Shown here: positions 57,902-64,000 of the stretch, one piece after another
Layout: every line of letters starts with the position of its first letter
How positions within the stretch are numbered: position 1 is the first letter of the stretch
From: Trichoplusia ni
Lineage: Eukaryota; Arthropoda; Insecta; Lepidoptera; Noctuidae
Direction of reading: 5' to 3'
DNA length: 64,000 nt
Assembly: GCF_003590095.1 (NCBI RefSeq)
Contig: NC_039479.1
Coordinates: forward strand, 5,704,001 to 5,768,000
Position numbers and translations under genes: made by a program
Notes under the pieces: model-generated
Database searches by the model: none
What the model saw: only the letters and a program-made list of their open reading frames with translations
What the model was told of the DNA's origin: nothing

Positions 57902-59094
57902 TTCTATAATATGTTATTATTCAGCTGCAACAGACTGGAAAGTTTAATTATCACACATTTCCTTGGGAACAGTCCCTGTTGCATATCTCTAGGTAAGTAA
58001 TTTATTATAAATACACGTACGAACTGTCTTATGTAATTTCACTAAGTGCTACTAAGCAGCAATTTGAGTCCATGAATATTGATTTTCTGACGATTATGAA
58101 AATAGTTATGTCATCAACATTATCAGCCTGCATTTCATCTCTTTTTATTCAAAATGGTAAATTACACGGGTGAACCAGCATGGTGCTCCTAGTATTTATA
58201 AAAAGAGAAAAATGAACAGAAACTTCGAAATGAGATAAAAATTTCTAAAACCAGTTTGATATTAGCTAGAACTAGAAGTAAACTACTCAGCGTAATAAAA
58301 GTTTTAAGTGGTTAAGAGGTTAAACTTCTTTTATGGATTTACTTTAATGCGAATATTGTCTTAATATTTCTGCTCAGTGACTTCAAGTTCTTCAAATTCA
58401 GTTGGTCGACTACGGAATTCAATCCTTGTTGATCGGGAGTTTTTACAAACACGTCTTGTCGTCACGTCACGTCACGTCAACATGTCACATAGGCTCAGAA
58501 CAAGAATTGGTGATCACACAATAATTGATGGTCGGGGATAGAATCCGCCACACATCGCGTGCAGTGAGTGTGGCGTGGTGACCTTTACCGTGCAGTAGAC
58601 GATGTTTTGTCAATCACAGGAACTACCTACTTAAAAAGTTCGACAACTGTGTTACAGAACAACACACTGCCAAATTTCGCCGTTAGATGTCATGTTTTCT
58701 TTTTCATTGATAAACGGAATGTAGAGACAAAGACACATGTTAAACGTCTATAAGTATTTTAAAGCTCTGATAGCCGACTCTTAAGGTCTCGATCGGTCTT
58801 GATCTCTATCGACATGCACCGTTGTTTTTCGTTTTAGGAATAAAAAGCTTTCAAAGAGCGTTATGAGAGGAAGGTTATAGATAGTGCACCTGTGTTGGCG
58901 CACACACTTGTACGCTATAATATATCAGCGCAGCTGGCTGGTGTATTCCAATACTCGCCGACACGAGTCATGGCCGAAAATCGGTCAGAACATTATTATA
59001 CGTGAACAAACTAGGACGAGACAGTAAAACCTCTTTCCTCCCCATCATTTTAACATTTTTAAAATCACAACAAAAGGCAAAACGAACAATACGA
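57902..59094. other. Non-coding stretch with one SINE fragment
   Basis: No gene recognised. It includes the family A SINE at 58434-58605 and a CACGT-repeat at 58458-58478 (GTCACGTCACGTCACGTCA). Confidence 0.4.
58434..58605 (-). mobile_element. SINE family A, diverged copy (minus orientation)
   Basis: The plus-strand phrases CGGGAGTTTTTACAAACACG and ACATGTCACATAGGCTCAGA correspond to the family body. GTGTGGCGTGGTGACC corresponds to the tRNA-like head in reverse. A short expansion of CGTCA has occurred in the body. Confidence 0.5.
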
Positions 59095-59335
59095 CGACCT
59101 CCGTGGTCGAGTGGCGTACGCACCGGTTTCAAGGTGTCGCTAGCTCTGAGGTCCCGGGTTCGATCCCCGGTCGGGTCAATGTAAAAATTCACATTTCTAC
59201 ATTGTTTCGGGTCTGGGTGTTTGTGGTACCTTCGTTGTATCTGAATTCCATAACACAAGTGCTTTAGTAACTTACTTTGGGTTCAGAACAATGTATGTGA
59301 TGTTGTCCGCATTTATTATTTATTTATTATAAAAT
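59095..59335 (+). mobile_element. tRNA-derived SINE, family B (full length)
   Basis: The head GACCTCCGTGGTCGAGTGG holds a perfect A box (TGGTCGAGTGG). GGTCCCGGGTTCGATCCC about 45 nt later holds a perfect B box. The body has TTTCGGGTCTGGGTGTTTGT and CATAACACAAGTGCTTTAG, and the element ends in an ATTT-rich tail. This is a widespread lepidopteran SINE. The acceptor-stem pairing is only partial and there is a long non-tRNA body, so it is not a tRNA gene. The internal pol III promoter looks intact. Confidence 0.85.
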
Positions 59336-61890
59336 ATGCACATGAAACATCAAACATCCTTGGAATCCAAACATACGTGGCTTGACACATGAATTTAGGA
59401 TTTGAAATCGATTTCATCCTTCAAACTGCAGTCTAATGGAATTCGTGCAGAATTCCCTCTATGCCATGATGGAAAATGGAGATTTCGCAAAAACGGATCG
59501 TGCTTCAAAGTCGCGGATGCAGATTGGGACAGGTAAGCCCGCTATAACGTAGGTCAACGTTATCGACAAATACAAGGATCCTAGCTCAAACAATATCAAG
59601 GATCTAGGAGCATAGGGGTAGTAAAGGGGATTGTTTCTGTGAAGAAAATATCGTGAGCAAAACTAGAAACGTGACGTGACACTTTACAAATGTGACGCTT
59701 TTTAGAAGTCTGTAAAGAGGGGACAATAAGTATGACCCAATGACTAAACTGATATGCTGTCCGTGTTTACAACCGTCTATTACCAAGCTGTATCTTATGA
59801 ACTGATATAGCTAGACATTTGAAATTCAAGGTGATGTATTGATATTGAAGATGTAACAAAAAATGATGCAAATGAAAATTGAGGTCGAGTAATTATTTTC
59901 CTACTTCCTACTAATATTATAAACGCGAAATTTTGTATGTATGGATGTTTGTACCTCTTTCAGGCAAAAACTTCTGAGCGGATTTAGACGAAACATGTTA
60001 CACAGATAGTTTATTATCAGGATTAACACATAGGACAGTTTTATCTCGATTGTATGTCCCCTTCGGATCAATTTACTTTTCCTATTTGTTTGGGATCCTC
60101 CATGTCGCAAGTCCGTATTGCCTTTGACAGGTTTTTATATTTTTATTGCAATGCACTTAGCCCAAGGGAAAGCTTTGAATGCTTTTTCGGACGCTATCGG
60201 CTCTCCGTTAAAAGTGAAGAAGCATTTTTAGATACTATTTTTTATTTTTTTGTACTTTTTATTGGATTTGCCTAATGGTGAAAGTCTCGGAGTTTTATGA
60301 TTTTGTCTTTGTTAAAAAAGCCGTGTCTCAGTATAGTAGTCTTAATGGGATGAAATGTACAACGGATCTAGACTATGTATGATCCATAGCTCGAAACTTT
60401 AATAGAACGATGTCAGTCTTTATTATTAACTTTGTTCTTTTTACAATTTTGCATAGAATCACACTTAACTCATTGAAGTTATCCAAAATAACTTTAGATT
60501 GAGTCTACTTCTAAGGATGGGAACAGATCTTTCTCAAACTTTTTCAAAAAAATTATTGTCACACAATAACTTTATAGACTGCGTAACCCAACACAAGTTG
60601 GAACAAATTCAAGCTAGAGCATCTAAAAAGATTATTCATTTCGTCTAGACATTACGCAGTATAAAATCGAGAATAAATGGGAAAACTCCGCCATTAGTAG
60701 CTGGAAAAACCCCAGTTTCAGCCATCGATACATTTACATATTGAGCTGTTGTTCTATTGGGGCATGGAGTATTATTATTGAAATTTACAATTTATAGCAG
60801 TGACTGTTACTCTAATTTGCATTTCACGTTTTACTATGTATATATGTTGCTTTGTTTTGATATATACTTCGTTGTTACACCTGTCAGAAGGTTTGATAAA
60901 CTCCTTTTCCTCTTTAGGTCCTGTGAGATTATTCTCCGTAAGGAATATTAAGAACGAGTTGCTTCAACTGAGCCCTAAGTAAATGGTTTTGTTATTAATG
61001 TTTATCATCTATAAGCTGTTTTGTTTAATGGGTTCTTGTATTGCAGACTTTGGACGGGTGGGAATATTTTAAAGTGTTATTGATATTCTATTTTCAAAGA
61101 ATTTTTGTATACGTCGGTTATAGGTGCAAAAACACTCTGTGCCTTTGAATGTGTTAATCAGGTATAATTAATAAGGTATCAGCCACATACATACCAAATT
61201 TGATCAAAGTCGGTCCAGCCGCTTGTGCCTGAAGCGGACAAACATACACACCAACAAACATACTCACATATTTTCTCATTTAAAATGTGATTGTATCATT
61301 CCATAACTTCGTGATCCAATTTGACAATATTCAAGGAAATCATGGCACGACTGTAAATAAAGTCAACATTAAAATAATGCATCAACCGTGTTCCTCATTT
61401 CGCCTCCCTATCATAATCCTGTAAGCGTATCACAGTTATTGTAACGGCAAGATAAATGTGTTTGACGCCACTCAGCACCTGCCAACAACCAGAAATATAC
61501 TGTTCAAGCAAAAAACAACCCTAATACCAAGTGCTACAGTTGTTTTTTGATGCTACGTGATTGTTTCAGAAACAAACGAAAGTGCGAGCACGTCGAAAAT
61601 ATTGGAATCGACAGGTTTTAGGAAGAATAGTTTGTTCTTAAAGTTTTGCGATTGTCTCAAGGGAAATGCCCAAATTTTGGCCTGTCGATAAGGGCGGCTG
61701 ACTTTTTGGAGATCAATGCCCTTTTCATTTCGCCCCCTGTAAATGCGAAGTGAACGTGTAAGTTTACTAAACCTAGTGTACGAGTAGAGTGGCAAGTGTC
61801 CAGTAAACCGTCATAAAAGTAATATCGAAATAGAAGGAGAAGGTATTGACAGATGCTGTGTATAGATTATTAATGTTTGCTTGTATTTAG
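59336..61890. other. Non-coding stretch with element fragments
   Basis: No gene recognised. At about 59905-60075 there is the left part of a Helitron-like element (CTAATATTATAAACGCGAAAT). At 61185-61290 there is a fragment with TTTGATCAAAGTCGGTCCAGC. The remainder is AT-rich. Confidence 0.45.
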
Positions 61891-62123
61891 TCTATTCTCT
61901 TTGTTTGAACGCGCTTATTTCAGGAACTACTGGTTCAAATTGAAAAATTCTTTTTGTGTGCCATAGTCTATTCATCGAGGAAGGTTTTAAGATATAACAT
62001 CACGCTGCAACTAATAGGAGTGAAGATACAATGGAAAATGTGGCAGAAACGGGGAAAAAATGTTCATTTTCGAGGGTTTCCGTTCAAAATCCACGCGGAC
62101 GAACTCGGGGGCAAAACAGCTAG
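61891..62123 (+). mobile_element. Helitron-like short element, left end eroded
   Basis: Contains GTTTGAACGCGCTTATTTCAG, AATTGAAAAATTCTTTTTGT and ends GGGCAAAACAGCTAG before T. It matches the copies at 24551, 24992 (inverse) and 30802. The TCTATACTAATA end is degraded to TCTATTCTCTTTG. Confidence 0.7.
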
Positions 62124-62139
62124 TACATTTATATAGATA

Positions 62140-62350
62140 CTAGCTGCAAAGGAAAAAGTTACAAATGATTACATTAGCTCCCGGCCAATAAAAGTCCCTT
62201 CAAAATCGGTCAAGCCATTTTAGATATTCCAAACAAACGATATTAGGTGTAAACTCATTGTCTATACATGCGAATTAAAAGCGGTTAAAAGTAAATATTA
62301 CTAATTAATAGACACTCCAATTTTATATATTTATCTAGATATCTAGATAT
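62140..62350 (-). mobile_element. Possible second Helitron-like element meeting the first end to end
   Basis: The plus-strand CTAGCTGC at 62140 looks like the CTAG end of a minus-strand copy, only 16 bp from the CTAG end of the previous element. The interior has AAAATCGGTCAAGCCATTTT, typical of such elements. The far end is not clear; an 18-bp palindrome (TATCTAGATATCTAGATA, 62332-62349) lies there. Confidence 0.4.
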
Positions 62351-62427
62351 ATAGGTATGTAAAACGAAATGTCTGTCATGTAATGTATCAAGTTCATCAT
62401 CATTCCCCTGCCCTTATCCCAATTATT

Positions 62428-62706
62428 TTATTTGGGGTCGGCGCAACATGTCATCTTCTTCCATACCTTCCTATCGGCCGTCATCTCACAAGAAACACTC
62501 TTTACAGCCAGATCGTCTTTCACACAATCCATCCATCGTTTCTTTGGTCGTCCTCTTCCCCTATATCCATCCACATCCATGCTTAACGCCTTCCTTACCG
62601 CATGATTTCATTCCTCCGCATAACATGCCCATACCATGACAGCCGGTTACCACGTAGTTTCTCTGTAACCGGTGCCACTTTCAAACTTCCCCTTATATAC
62701 TTAATA
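62428..62706 (-). pseudogene. Broken 3' end of a LINE reverse-transcriptase ORF
   Basis: On the minus strand the first part reads IRGSLKVAPVTEKLRGNRLS, then WYGHVMRRNE. The frame hits a stop at 62595-62597, and a second frame continues with LSMDVDGYRGRGRPKKRWMD down to KKMTCCADPK and the TAA at 62428-62430. These are the known C-terminal motifs of a lepidopteran RTE-like non-LTR element. A small indel near 62595-62605 causes the frameshift, and all catalytic domains are missing, so the copy is dead. Forward-strand open frames over this region are shadows. Confidence 0.85.
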
Positions 62707-62722
62707 TTGTATATAAGGGGAA
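62687..62722. repeat. 14-bp perfect inverted repeat at the LINE fragment edge
   Basis: TTCCCCTTATATAC (62687-62700) is followed by an 8-nt loop and its exact inverse GTATATAAGGGGAA (62709-62722). The left arm is part of the LINE coding sequence; the right arm lies just beyond the truncation point. Confidence 0.85.
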
Positions 62723-64000
62723 ATGTTTATATTCCCCTTAAATGTATCAAGTTATTTCACCAAAACACAACACGTCGTTTGACCTACATCAACATTGTTT
62801 CTAAATATCATTTCCAACATAACATTGTATTTACAAGATCAGAAGCAAGGTTTTATTACATTAACCTATTTTTCAATCTCTTGATTAAAACTGAGTTTCT
62901 TTTTCCAAAAATAGAAGCGAAGGTGTCGTTTTCCAAGTGATCCATCAATTGCTCCGTCACATCCTTATTTAAGGCTGGAATGATGGCACTTTGTGAAGGG
63001 AACTTGCTCCATTATGAACCATGTTTGCCATGGATTTAGCCAGTTTCAAAGCTTTGAAACTTTGTACCACAGATTCTCAGAATGAAGTTTGGTTGGAGTG
63101 TTTAATTACGGGTATTTTTCGGGGAATGTGTAGTTGAAACGAAGGCTAAAGAAATGTGCTATATTTAAATTTTGACTTTATTAGGAAAGTAATATCTGAC
63201 TAACTAATATTTTAGTAGTCAAATTCAGGAATATAATTGTCCCACTGCTAGGCAGAGGTCCATTCTTGCATAAGAAATTTGAGCATTGATCACCACGATA
63301 ACTAGAGGATAAAGTTGAGTATGAAAAAAAGTAAAACGAAGTACAACCACCATCCGTTTTTCCGAGTATCAAGAAAATTCCTTCGAAAAAACACTACAGA
63401 TTTCTCAACTGGCCATGACTCAGTTTTTCAACACAATCTCCATTACATCACAGCACATCTTGCACACTATATCAACGTCATAACGAATTACATGAATTTC
63501 GGGAAAACTCTGTTTATGCAGGGCCGTTGAACCCATAACCACAACAATACACTCTATCACGAGGTATGAAAGTTGAAAATTGTCTGTGAAGTTTCGGCCT
63601 TGGGCATGGTGTTTAAAGCGTGGTGATAGATAAACGTCATAATCTGAGATTATCTCTCTGTGGTATGCAAACAGGGCAACTGTTACAGATTATGTGGCCC
63701 TAGTAGCTGGAGATAATTTACTGTTGAGGTTAATTCATGATTTTGTTGCTAGGTAGAAAGTTTTTGGTGCATTTTTGACTTACAATGTGATCAAAAGCCG
63801 GTCAGTCATAAAACTATTAATTGATTTTTCGTGTACCCACCCACTACGAGTCGAAAATTATTCAACGGGAATATAAAATCGGCGTAAGATCCTTCCGGCA
63901 TCCTTTATGTTAATCCACGTTATAAACTACCTATGTACCAAGTCTCATCTACATGCGTTTATTCGTTTTTGAGTGAAAAAGGAAAAAACATCTATACAGT
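62723..64000. other. Non-coding end of the window
   Basis: No gene recognised. At 63236-63300 a diverged LINE 3'-end fragment reads CCCACTGCTAGGCAGAGG. The remainder is AT-rich with no splice-consistent coding signal. Confidence 0.4.

Noticed and set aside
59095..59180. tRNA gene suggested by perfect A and B boxes
   Set aside because: The acceptor stem pairs only partly, there is no clean anticodon arm, and the sequence continues into a repetitive body with an ATTT tail. It is a SINE.
62383..62940. Plus-strand open frames at 62.4-62.9 kb
   Set aside because: They are antisense to the recognisable reverse-transcriptase tail on the minus strand.

Overview
The window looks like nuclear DNA from a lepidopteran insect (moth or butterfly). 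It is AT-rich, has small GC-rich exons with canonical GT-AG introns, and carries repeats typical of Lepidoptera: Helitron-like short elements ending in CTAG, tRNA-derived SINEs, 3' ends of non-LTR retrotransposons with GATGAT tails, and fold-back elements. I saw no bacterial-type operon, rRNA, functional tRNA or CRISPR array. All family assignments rest on reading the sequence and remembered family features; no search was run.

One gene is clear. The last six coding exons of retained/dead ringer (retn, also dri; the ARID3 family) lie on the plus strand between 15146 and 18938. They encode the second half of the ARID DNA-binding domain, a conserved linker, the REKLES region and the stop codon. 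The first visible exon starts inside the ARID domain, in phase 1. The N-terminal exons must therefore lie upstream of the window, and positions 1-15145 are best read as one long intron. That stretch is nearly free of recognisable mobile elements and contains about a dozen short CpG-rich blocks, as expected for regulatory DNA of a developmental transcription factor. A 3' UTR of about 1.2 kb follows, with a good poly(A) signal at 20167.

From about 21.4 kb onward the character changes. Mobile elements become dense: a 5'-truncated LINE (21.4-22.4 kb), twin Helitron-like copies (24.5-25.2 kb), two tRNA-derived SINE families, an 838-bp element with long terminal inverted repeats (36.8-37.6 kb), two copies of a fold-back element with long target-site duplications (34.9 and 49.6 kb), a TAGGGATG-ended MITE (54.2 kb), and a broken reverse-transcriptase tail (62.4 kb). 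A five-copy motif of about 45 bp occurs only between 40 and 57 kb.

A second, weaker gene signal sits at 28.9-29.2 kb. It is a CpG-rich promoter-like block with an initiator and a correctly spaced DPE-like motif, followed by a short ATG exon that would encode a signal peptide and ends in a GTAAGT donor. No downstream exon could be assigned. If this gene is real, the rest of the window is its first intron plus repeats.

Most promising observations: the fold-back element whose two copies have the same asymmetric ends and 13-14 bp target duplications; two in-frame tandem splice acceptors in retn (12 and 15 nt); the dispersed motif of about 45 bp; and the signal-peptide first exon.
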